Part shown: positions 37,965-48,293 of the stretch, piece by piece
Layout of the letters: each line of letters opens with the position of its first letter
Position numbering within the stretch: position 1 is the stretch's first letter
Assembly: GCA_024291935.2 (NCBI GenBank)
Contig: CM044317.1
Span: 58,580,730 to 58,644,729, forward strand
Source: Okapia johnstoni
Lineage: Eukaryota; Chordata; Mammalia; Artiodactyla; Giraffidae
DNA length: 64,000 bases
Direction: 5' to 3'
Notes under the pieces: generated by a model
Told to the model about the DNA's origin: nothing
What the model saw: only the letters and a program-made list of their open reading frames with translations
Database searches by the model: none
Position numbers and translations under genes: made by a program

Positions 37965-38305
37965 GGTTGCATTCACAGGCAAGCAGATGTTGAAGTCCAC
38001 CCCCCTACCCTGCCCCAGTATCCTAGACTGTGAGTGGAGACAGGGCTTTTAGAGAGGCAATTAAACTGAAATGAGTTTATTAGGATGTACACTAATCCAA
38101 TATGACAGGTGTCTTTATAAGAAGAGGCAGAGGGAAGATCAGATGAAGACAGGGAAGATAGCCATCTACAAGCCAAGGAGAGGCCACCTAGGAAACCAGC
38201 CCCCCCAATGCCTTGATCTCAGAGCCTCCAGAATAATGGGAAAGATTTATGTTGTTTAAATCACCTTGTTTATGATATGTTTTTATGGCTTCCCTTGCAA
38301 ACTAA
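37965..38305 (+). repeat. MLT1-type (ERVL-MaLR) LTR remnant
   Basis: ACACTAATCCAATATGACAG, GTGTCTTTATAAGAAGAGGC, AGCCATCTACAAGCCAAGGA, CCTTGATCTCAGAGCCTCCA and CCTTGCAAACTAACACA occur in the order of MLT1A-like LTRs. It is a non-coding solo LTR remnant with no retroviral genes. Confidence 0.8.
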
Positions 38306-38897
38306 CACAAGTAAGCACACAACAAATATTTGCTACTGTTATTATTATTCCCAAACCACACAGCCAAAGAAAAAAATAAAGCAACCACAGTGGGGAATTT
38401 TAATAAGAAAATAATGTTCATTAGTTTAGTAAAAGCGACCATGTACAAAAGGGAAATAATGAGGTTTGTTTTTTTTTTTTTTTTTGCATAACTGTTGTGG
38501 CTGGGAAGGCCAGGTGGGACACCCTAACTAAGCTAAGACCCATAACTAAGGGGTTATGGGTCACAGGATACTTAGTTGTCCTGGTAAGAATACGTGTGGC
38601 TGGGAGCCACACCAGGCCCGGTGAGCTCTCTGCTCAGGCACCGGGCAAAGGACGGACTTTCTTGGACCTGACCAAGCAGCTGAGATGACTGGAGCCCACT
38701 AGCAACAAAAGAGTGAGAAACAGCAAGAGCATGCAGTTGTTTTTAATGGATAATATGTGTGCATAGTAATAAAATCAAACAGTACAAAGGTAAAATTTTA
38801 AATGTTATTTACCCTTGATCCGCTAAAACAACCATTCTTATTATGTTTGTGCACCTGCCAGAGATTTTATCTGTGCAAACATAAAACTGTGTTTATG
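38306..38897. other. Intergenic stretch with poly-T run and strong hairpins
   Basis: A T run of about 18 (around 38468-38485) is followed by a moderately GC-rich stretch of about 220 bp that I cannot assign to a repeat family. It contains GACCCATAAC/GTTATGGGTC (38537-38562), an outer arm AACTAAG/CTTAGTT (38526-38577) and GTGTGGCT/AGCCACAC (38594-38612). The poly-T flank suggests a retroposed RNA in reverse orientation, but this is inference. Confidence 0.5.
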
Positions 38898-38910
38898 TGT
38901 ATACCTGTGT

Positions 38911-39129
38911 ATATATGCTCAGTCGCTTCAATTGTGTCTGACTCTTTGCGACCCCATGAGCTGTAGCCTGTGAGGCTCCTTTGGCCTTGGAATTCTCTAG
39001 GCAAGAATACTGGAGTGGGTTGCCATTTCCTCCTCCAGGGGATCTTCCCAACCCAGGGATTGAACCCAAGGCTCTAGCATCTCCCGCATTGCAAGCAGAT
39101 TCTTTACTGTTTGAGCCATCAGGAAGCTC
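38911..39129 (-). mobile_element. Bov-tA SINE with 13-bp target-site duplication
   Basis: A complete reversed copy from ATATATGCTCAGTCGCTTCA to the tRNA-like head end ATCAGGAAGCTC. Direct repeats TGTATACCTGTGT flank it at 38898-38910 and 39130-39142. Confidence 0.95.
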
Positions 39130-39154
39130 TGTATACCTGTGTGTGTATGTGTGT

Positions 39155-39286
39155 GTGTAAGTCGCTCCGTCATGTCCGACTCTTTGCGATCCCATGGACT
39201 GTAGCCCGCCAGGCTCCTCTGTCCATGGAATTCTCCAGGCCAGAATATTGTAGTGGGTAGCCGTTCCCTTCTCCAGGGGATCTTAT
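39155..39286 (-). mobile_element. Truncated Bov-tA/BOV-A SINE
   Basis: Reversed BovA body from AAGTCGCTCCGTCATGTCCG to TTCTCCAGGGGATCTTA. The tRNA-like head is missing. It lies in the same orientation right after the preceding SINE. Confidence 0.93.
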
Positions 39287-39329
39287 ATATACATATAAAT
39301 AATCTGATTAATTGATATTGAGACATCAC

Positions 39330-42140
39330 TGGCATTTAACATTGTATTAATTTTTGGTGTACAGCAAAGTGATTTGATATGTGATATGTGTATATACTGT
39401 GAAATGATCACAACAGTAGGTTTAGTTAACATCTATCTCCACACAGTTACATATTTTTTTTCTTGTGATGAGAAACTTTTAAGATTTATTCTCTTAGCAA
39501 CTTTCAAGTATTCAGTACACTTGTTTTCTTTTTAATTTTGGGGGGAGTTAACCATAAGTTTGTTTCTACCTTCGTAACTCTGTTTCTGTTTTATAAATAA
39601 ATTCATTTGTGTCATTTTTTTAGATTCCACATATAAGCGATTCCACTTGTCTTTGTCTGACTTACTTCACTTATTATGATAATCTCTAGATCCATCCATT
39701 TTATACGTAGTGGCATTATCTCATACTTTTTTTAAATGACTAAGTAATGTTCCATTGTATATAGGTATCACATCTTTTTTTTTTTTCCTGGAGTCAGGCC
39801 AGAGTCATTCCAGATGAGAGTACCACATTTTCCTTATCCATTTATCTGTTGATGGACATTTAGATTGCTTCCATGTCTTGGCCATTGTAAATAGCACTGC
39901 AGTGAACATGGGAGTGACTTGTATCTTTTTGAATTAGAGTTTTCTCCAGGCGTATGCCCAGGAGTGGGATTGCTGGATCATATGGTAGTTCTATTTTTAG
40001 TTTTTTTTTAAGGAACGTCTCTACTGTTCTCCATAATGGTTATACCAATTTACCTTCCCACCAACAGCGTAGGAGGGTTCCCTTTTCTCCATACCCTCTC
40101 CAGCATTTATTGTTTGTAGACTTTTTGATGATGGACATTCTGATTGGTGTGAGGTGATACCTCATTGTAGTTTTGATTTGCATTTCTCTCATAATTAGTG
40201 ATTTTGAGCATCTTTTCATGTGCTTTTTGGGCATCTGTATGTCTTCTTTGAAGAAATGTCTTATTTAGATCTTCTACCCATTTTTAGAATTTTTTTTTTT
40301 AACATCGAGCTGCATGAGCTATTTGTATATTTTGGAGGTTAATCCCTTGTTGGTTGCTTTGTTTGCAAATACTTTCTCCCATTCTGTGGATTGTCTTTTC
40401 TTCTTGTTTATTGCTTCCTTTATTGTGCTCAGTATACTATAGTTAACTACAGTCACCATTGCTTTACTGTATATCCCCAGGATTTATTTATTTTATAACT
40501 GGGAGTTTTTAGCTTTTGATACTCTTCACCCATTTTGTCTACTCCCCATCCCCCAACTCTTGCAATCACCAATGTGTTCTATGTGTCTGTGAATTCAGCT
40601 TTTAAGTTTCCACATATGAGTGATATACAGTATTTGTCTTTCTCTGACTTACTTCACTTAGCATAATAACTCTAAGGTCCATTCATGTAGATGCAAATGG
40701 GAGGATTTTCTTTTTTATGATTAACATTCTATCATATATACATACATACACCTATGTCCACACATATCATATTTCCTTTATTCATCCATCAGTAGACACT
40801 TAGATTGTTTCCATTTTTGGCTATTGTAATAATGCTGCAGTGAACATGGGCATGCACATTTCTTTTCAAAAGAGTGATTTCATTTCCTTTGAATAAATAT
40901 CTAGAAGGAAAATTGGCGGGTCGTATGATAGTTCTATTCTATTTGAGGAAACTCCATACTGTTTACCATAGTGGCTGGACCAAATTACAATTCCATCAAC
41001 AGTGCACAGGGTTTTCTTTTTTGCTACATCTTTGTTGTTTCATAGCTTTTTGATTTTGATAATAGCCATTTTAACAGATGTGAGGTGATCTCGCTTTGAT
41101 TTTAATTTGCATTTCCCTGGTGATGAATGTTGCTGAACACTTTTTCAATAACTGTTGGCCATATGTATGTCTTTGGAAAAATGTCTCCTCAGATCCCCTG
41201 CCCATTTTTAGGTCATATTGCTTTTTTTGTTGTTTTGCTGTTTGTTTATATAAATAAATATATAAATTTGCAAATATTTTCTCCCATTTGTTAGGTTGCC
41301 ATTTTGTTGATGGTTTCCTTTGCTGTGCTGTTTAATTTAATATAGTTCCATTTGTTTATTATTGTTTTCATTGTCTTTGATTCTGGTGTCAGGTCTAGAA
41401 AATCATAGCCAAGACCGATGTCAGGATACTTACCACCTGTTTTCTTCTAGAATTTTTATGGTTTAAGGTTTTACATTCAATTTAATCCATTTTGAGTTAA
41501 TTTTTGTGTATGGTATAAAACAGTGGTCCAGTTTCATTCTTTTGCATGTAGCTGTCCAGTTTTCCCAGCACCATTTATTAAAGAGACTTTAATAAAGAGA
41601 CTTTCCCTCATTGTATTCTCTTGGCTCCTTTGTTGTACATTAATTGACCATATATACATGGATTTATTTCTGGGCACTCTATAGGTTTCATTGGTCTATG
41701 TATCTTCCCCCTCCCAGCCATACTGTTTTGATTACTCTAATTCTGTAATATCGTTTGAAACCAGGGTGCATGATGCCTTCAGCTTTTTTCTTCTTAAGGT
41801 AGTTTTGGCTACCTGGGAATTTTATGCTTCTATGCAAATTTTAAAATTCTTCTATTTTTGTGAAAAATATCATTGGAATTTTGACCTAGACTGCATTGAA
41901 TCTGTAGATTTGAGTAGTATGGACATTTAAAAATATTCTAAAAAGAAATATTAATTCTTTCAATCCTTGAGCATGAATATCTTTCCATTTACTTATGTTT
42001 TCAATTTTTTTATTAGTGTCTTACACTTTTCAGTGTACAAGGCTTTTACCTCCTTGGTTAAGTTTATATTTACTCGATGCAATTATAAATAGGACTGCTT
42101 TCTTAATTTCACTTTCTAATACTTTGTTATTAGTGTTTAG
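39330..42140 (-). mobile_element. Old L1 (L1MA-like) ORF2 and 3' UTR, split by a younger L1
   Basis: Reversed 3' UTR at 39330-39527 (TTCTTGTGATGAGAAACTTT, TAGCAACTTTCAAGTATTCA) resumes at about 40430 (TATACTATAGTTAACTACAG, TTATTTATTTTATAACTGGG). It continues through ORF2 C-terminus to about 42140 (AGCACCATTTATTAAAGAGA, TTCTGTAATATCGTTTGAAA). The interruption at 39528-40429 is another L1. The frames are badly broken. Confidence 0.85.
39528..40429 (-). mobile_element. Younger L1 fragment inserted in the older L1
   Basis: It repeats the ORF2 C-terminal/3' UTR region already present in its host L1 but of the artiodactyl type (CATATGGTAGTTCTATTTTT, AGGGTTCCCTTTTCTCCATA). Its ends carry TCAGTACAC and TCAGTATAC, a likely diverged target-site duplication. 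The very 3' end is missing. Confidence 0.8.
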
Positions 42141-42149
42141 AGACACAAC

Positions 42150-42618
42150 AGTTCTTCTGTATATGTATTAGTTTACATGTATAGCAAAGTGATTCAGTTA
42201 TACGTGTATCTATTCTTTAAAATTTTTTTTCCCATTTATGTTGTCACATAATATTGTGCAGAGTTCCCTGTGCTATATAGTAGGTCCTTGTTGAATATCC
42301 CCTTTAAATATAGCAGTGTGTACATGTCAATCCCAAACTCCCTAACTATTCCTCACCCTCATCTTTCACCCCTGGTAACCATAAGTTCATTCTCTAAGTC
42401 TGTGAGTCTGTTTCCATTTTGTAAATAAGTTCATTTGTATCCGTTTTTTTTTTTTTTTTAAGATTCTGCATGTAAGTGATATCATAGGATGTATGTCTTT
42501 AACTAACTTCACTCAGTATGACAGTCTCTAGGTGCATCCATTTTGTTGCACATGGCATTATTTCATTCTTTTCCATAATTGAGTAATGTTCCATTTATGT
42601 ATGTACCACATCTTTTTC
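42150..42618 (-). mobile_element. Artiodactyl L1 3' UTR copy
   Basis: Reversed 3' UTR with AGCAAAGTGATTCAGTTATA, GAGTTCCCTGTGCTATATAG, TTAAATATAGCAGTGTGTAC and TTCACTCAGTATGACAGTCT. It is about 470 bp and 5'-truncated. It directly abuts another L1 3' end in the same orientation. Confidence 0.85.
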
Positions 42619-43913
42619 CTTTTTGAACTTTTTATTTTGTATTGGGATATAGTGGGTTAATAATGTGATAATTTCAGATGAACAGTGAAGGAACCCAGCC
42701 ATACTTATACATGTAGCCATTCTCCATCAAATCCCCTCCCATCTAGGCTGCCATATAACACTGAGCAGAGTTCCATGTGCTATGCAGCAGGGCCTTGTTG
42801 GTTATCCATTTTAAATATAGCAGTGTGTGCATGTCCATCTCAAACTCCCTGACTGTTCCTCCTGCCCACCCCCCTCCTGCCCCACAACCGTAAGTTGCTC
42901 TCTAAGTCTGTGCGTTTCTTTGTGTTGTAAGCTCCTTTGTATCATTTCCTTTTAGATTCCACGTATAAGGGATGTCATGATAATTTTCCTCTCTGTCTGA
43001 CTTCACTCAGTATGACACTCCCTAGGTCCATCCATGTTGTTGCAAATAGCATTATTTCATTCTTTTTAATGATTAATATTCCATTGTGTATATGTGCCAC
43101 ATCTTCTTTATTCATTCCCCTGTCAATGGACATTTAGGTTGCTTCCATGACTTGGCTGTTGTAAACAGTGCTGCAATGAACACTGGGGTGCATGTACTGT
43201 TTTGGTCCATGTTTTTCACTGTATGTGTGTGCGAAGGTTGGATTGTAGGACGATCGTATGATAGCTCTATGTTTAGTTTCTTAAGGAACCTTCATACTCG
43301 TCTCCACAGTTTACATTCCTAACAGCAGTGTGGAAGGTTTCCCTTCTTTCCACACTCTCTCTAGCATTTATTGTTTGTAGATTTTTGGATGATAGTCATT
43401 CTGACTGGTGTGAGGTGATATGTTATGGTAGCTGTGATTTGCATTTCTCTAATAATTAGTGTCATTAAACATCTTTTCATGTGCCTTTTGGTGGTCTGTA
43501 TGTCTTTGGAGAAATGTCTGTTTAGGTCTTCTGCCTATTTTTAGATTATGTGTTTTTTTTTTTTTAATTTAAGCCACATAAGCTGTTTGTAAAATTTGGA
43601 TACTAATCCCTTGTCAGTCGTGTAGTTTGCAAATATTTTCTTACCATTCTTTGGGTTGTCTTTTTGTTTATGGTTATCTTTGCTGTGCAAAAGCTTTTGA
43701 GTTTGAGTAGGTCCTATTTTGTTTTTGTTTTTATTTCCATTACTCTGTGAGACAGATCAAAAAAGATATTGCTACAATTTATGTCAAGAGAGTGTTCTGC
43801 CTGTGTTGTCCTCTAAGAGTTTTATAATATCTGATCTTACAGTTAGGTCTTTAATCCATTTTGAGTTTGTTTTTGTGTATGGTGTTAAAGAGTGTTCTAG
43901 TTTTGTTTTTTAT

Positions 43914-46900
43914 GTTGTTGTTCAGTTGCTAAGTTGTGCCTGATTCTTTGTGACCCCATGGACCGCACATGTCAGGCTCCTCTGTCCTCCAGTATCTCCC
44001 AGAGTTTGCTCACATTCATGTCCATTGAATTGGTGACGCTCTCTAACCATCTCATCCTCTGCTGCCTCTCTTCCTTTGCCTTCAATCTTTCCCAGTATCA
44101 GAGTGTTTTCCAATGAGTTGGCTCTCATGTGGCTGAAGTATTGGAGCTTCAGCATCAATCCTTCCAAAGGATATTCAGTGTTGATTTCCTTTAGGATTGA
44201 CTGGTTTGATCTCCTTGTAGTCCAAGGGACTCTCAAGAGTCTTCTCCAGCAGCACAATTTGCAAGCATCAATTCTTTGGTGCTTAGCCTTCTTTATGGTC
44301 CAACTCGCACATCCATACATGACTACTGGAAAAATCATAGCTTTGAGAACTTCCAGACCTTTGTCGGAAAAATGATATCTCTGCTTTTTAATATGCTGTC
44401 TAGGTTTGTCATCGCTTTCCTTCCAAGGAGCAAGTGTCTTTTAATTTCATGGCTGTAGTCACCATCTGCAGTGATTTTGGCCCCCAAGAAAATAAAATCT
44501 GTCACTGCTTTCACTTCTTCCCTTTCTGTTTGCCTTGAAGTGATGGGACCAAATGGCATGATCTTAGTTTTTTGAATGTTGAGTTTCAAGCCAGCTTTTT
44601 CAATCTCCTCTTTTACCTTTATCTAGAGGCTCTTTAGTTCCTCTTCACTTTCTGCCATTAGAATGGCAGTATCGACATACCTGAAGTTGTTGATGTTTCT
44701 CCCAGTAATCTTGATTCCAGCTTGTGATTCATCCAGCCTGGCATTTCGCATGATGTATTCTGCATATAAGTTAAGCAGAATGACAATATACAGCCCTGTC
44801 TTACTTCTTTCTTAGTTTTGAACCAGTCGTTTATTCCATGTCCAGTTCTAACTGTTGCTTCTTGATCCATGTACCGATTTCTCAGGAGACAGGTGAGGTG
44901 GTCTGGGTATTCCCATCTCTTTAAGAATTTTTCACAGTTGTGATCCACAGAATCAAAGGCTTTAGTGTAGTCAATGAAGAAGATGTTTTTCTGGAATTCT
45001 CTTTTTCTATAATCCATTGGATGTTGGCAATTTGATCTCTGGTTCCTCAGAATTTTCTAAACTCAGCTTGTATGTCTGGAAGTTCTCGGGTCATGTACTG
45101 CTAAAGCCTAGCTTGAAGGATTTTGAGTATAACCTGTCTGCATACGAAATGAGTGCAGTTGTGCCATAGTTTGAACATTCTTTGGCATTGCCCTTCTTTG
45201 GGATTGAAATCAAAACTGACCTTTTCCAGTCCTGTGTCCACTACTGAGTTTTCCAAATTTGCTGGCATACTGAGTGTAGCACTTTAAGAGCATCATCTTT
45301 TAATATTTTAAGTAGCTCAATTGGAATTCTATCTAGTTTTGTTCATAGTAATGCTTCCTAAGGCCCACCTAACTTCACCCACCAGGATGTCTGGCTCTAG
45401 GTTAATGACCACACCATCATGGTTATCCAGGTCATTAAGGCTATTTTGTATAGTTCTTCTGTGTGTTCTCGCCACCTCTTCTTAATCTCTTCTGCTGCTT
45501 CTTACTGTTTCTGTCCTTTATCATGCCTATCCTTGCATGAAATGTTCCCTTGATATCTCCAGTTTTCCTGAAGAGGTCTCTTGTCTTTCCCATTCTATTG
45601 TGTTCCTCTATTTCTTCACGTTGTTCATTTAAGAAGGCCTTCTTATCTCTCCTTGCTGTTCTCTGAAACTCTACATTCAGTTGGTTATACCTTTCCCTTT
45701 CTCCCCTGCTTTTCATTTCTCTTCTTTCCTCAGCTATTTGTAAAGCCTCCTCAGACAACCAGTTTGCCTTCTTGCTTTTTTCTTTGGGATGGTCTTGTTC
45801 ACTGCCTCCTATATAGTGTTACGAACCTCTGTCCATAGTTCAGGCACTCTCTCTACCAGATCTGATCCCTTAAAGCTATTTGTCACCTCCACTGTATAAT
45901 CATAAGGGGTTTGATTTAGGTCATACCTGAGTGGTCTAGTGGTTTTCCTTACTTTCTTCAATTTAAGCCTGAATTTTGCAATAAGAAGCTCATGATTTGA
46001 GCCCCAGTCAGCTCCAGGTCTGTCTTTTGCTGACTGTATAGAGCTTCTCCATCTTCAACTGCAAAGAATTTAATCAGTCTGATTTTGGTATTAAAAATCT
46101 AGTGATGTCCATGTGTAGAGAGTCCTCTCTTGGGTTGTTGGAAAAGGGTATTTGCTATGACCAGTGTGTTCTCTTGACAAAATTCTGTTAGCCTTTGCCC
46201 TGCTTCATTTTGTACTCTAAGGCTAAACTTTCCTGTTAGTCCAGATGTCTCTTGGCTTCTTACTTTTGCATTCTAATCCCTTATGATGAAAAGCACATTC
46301 TTTTTTGGTGTTAGTTCTAGAAGGTGTTGTGATCTTTGTAGAACCAGTCAACTTCAGCTTCTTTATCATCAGTGGTTGGGGTATAGACTTGGACTACTGT
46401 GATGTTGAATGGTTTGCCTTAGACATGAACAAAGATACTGTCATTTTTGAGGCTGCACCCAAGGACTGCATTTTGGGCTCTTATTGACTATGAGGGCCAC
46501 TCCATTTCTTCTCAGAGATTCTTGCCAACAGTCGTAGTTATAATGGTCATCTGAATTAAATTTGCCTATTCCTGTCCATTTTAGTTCACTGATTCCTAAG
46601 ATGTTGATGTTCAATCTTGCCATCTCCTGCTTGACTATGTCCAACTTACTTTGATTCATGGACCCCTAATATTCCAGCTTATTATGCAATATTGTTCTTT
46701 ACAGCATCAGACTTTACTTTCACCACCAGAGACATTCACAACTGAGCATCATTTCCGCTTTGGCCCAGCTGCCACTTCATTCTTTCTGGAGCTATTAGTA
46801 ATTGTCCTCCGCTCTTCCCCGGTAGCATCTTGGACCCAGTCTGACCTGGGGGCTCATCTTCCAGTGTCATATCCTTTTGCCTTTTCATACTGTTCATGGA

Positions 46901-47056
46901 GTTCTCGCAGCAAGACTACTAGAGTGGTTTGCCATTTACTCTCCAGTGGACCACATTTTGTAAGAAGTCTTCACTGTGTCCTGTTCATCTTAGGTGGCCC
47001 TGCACGACCTGGCTCATAGCTTCATTCACCATGACGAGGCTGTGATCCATGGATTA
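43914..47056 (-). mobile_element. Near-full-length BovB LINE
   Basis: At about 3.1 kb this is close to the known BovB length. In reverse orientation it has the tail at 43914 (TTGTTGTTCAGTTGCTAAGT), C-terminal region (CWRRLLRVPWTTRRSNQSIL), reverse-transcriptase pieces (KAFDSVDHNCEKFLKRWEYP), a linker with RRDKKAFLNEQREEIEEHNR, and an endonuclease-like piece near 46441-46659 (NINILGISELKWTGIGKFNS). The catalytic YADD segment is lost in a scrambled stretch and several frameshifts are present, so it is dead. Confidence 0.93.
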
Positions 47057-48293
47057 GTTTTTACACATAGCTGTCCAGTTTTCCTAGCACCATTTATAGA
47101 AGAGATTGTCTTTTCTCCATTGTATAGTCTTGCCTTCCTTGTCATAGATTAATTGGCCATAGGTGTGTGGGTTTATTTCTGGGCTATCTATCCTGTCCCA
47201 TTAATCTGTATTTCTGTTTTTGTGCCAGTACCATACAGTTTTGATGAGTGTAGTCAGTGGACCTGATTTCTCCAGCTTCCATTTTTTCTTTCTCAGGATT
47301 GCTTTGGCTATTTGGAATCTTTTGTGTCTTTATAGAAATTAAACATTTTTTGGCTTTAGTTCTGTGGAAAATGCCATTGGTGATTTGATAGGGATTGTAT
47401 TGAATCTGTAGATTGCCTTGGGTAGTATGGTCATTTTGACACCATTGATTCTTCTAATCCAAGAACATAGAATATCTTTCCATCTGTTTGTGCTGTCTTT
47501 GATTTCTTTCATCAGAATTTTACAGTTTTCGGAGTACAGGTCTTTTGTCTCTTTAGGTAGGTTTATTCCTTGATACTTTATTCTTTTTTCCGTAATAGTA
47601 AATGGGGTTTCAGTAATTTTTCTTTATGATCTTTTGGTTTTAGTATGTAGAAATGTAACAGATTTTTGTGTATTAATTTTGTATCCTGCAACTTTACCAA
47701 ATTCATTATGAGCTCTAGTAGCTTTATGTATAAATAGTATCATGTCAGCTGCAGAAAGTGACAATTTAACTTCTTTCCACTTTGGATTCCTTTTTATTTC
47801 CTTTTCTTCTCCAAAATTCTGTTGAATAAAAGTGATGAGAGTAGATATCCTTGTCATGTTTCTGATCTCGGAGGAAATGCTTTTAGCTTTTCCTCCATTG
47901 AGTATGATGCTGGCTGCAGGTTGTCATATATGGCCTTTATTATGTTGAGGTATGTTTCCTCTATGCCCACTTTCTGGAGGTTGTTTTTTTTTTTTTTTTT
48001 TATCATAAATAGGTGTTGAATTTTGTCAAAAGCTTTTCCTTTTGACAAGTATGTATTGAGTACATCTTAAGTATGTACATACATACATCTCAAGTGTGTA
48101 TTGAGATAATCTTATGGTTTTTAGTCTTCAATTTGTTGATGTTGTGTATCACACCGATGGATTTGCAGATGTTGAAAAATCCTTACATCTTTGAGATAAA
48201 CCCCATTTGTGTATAATCCTTTTAATATACTGTCAAATTCAATGTGCTATGATTTTGTTGAGAATTTTTGTACCTGTATCTATCAGTAGTGTT

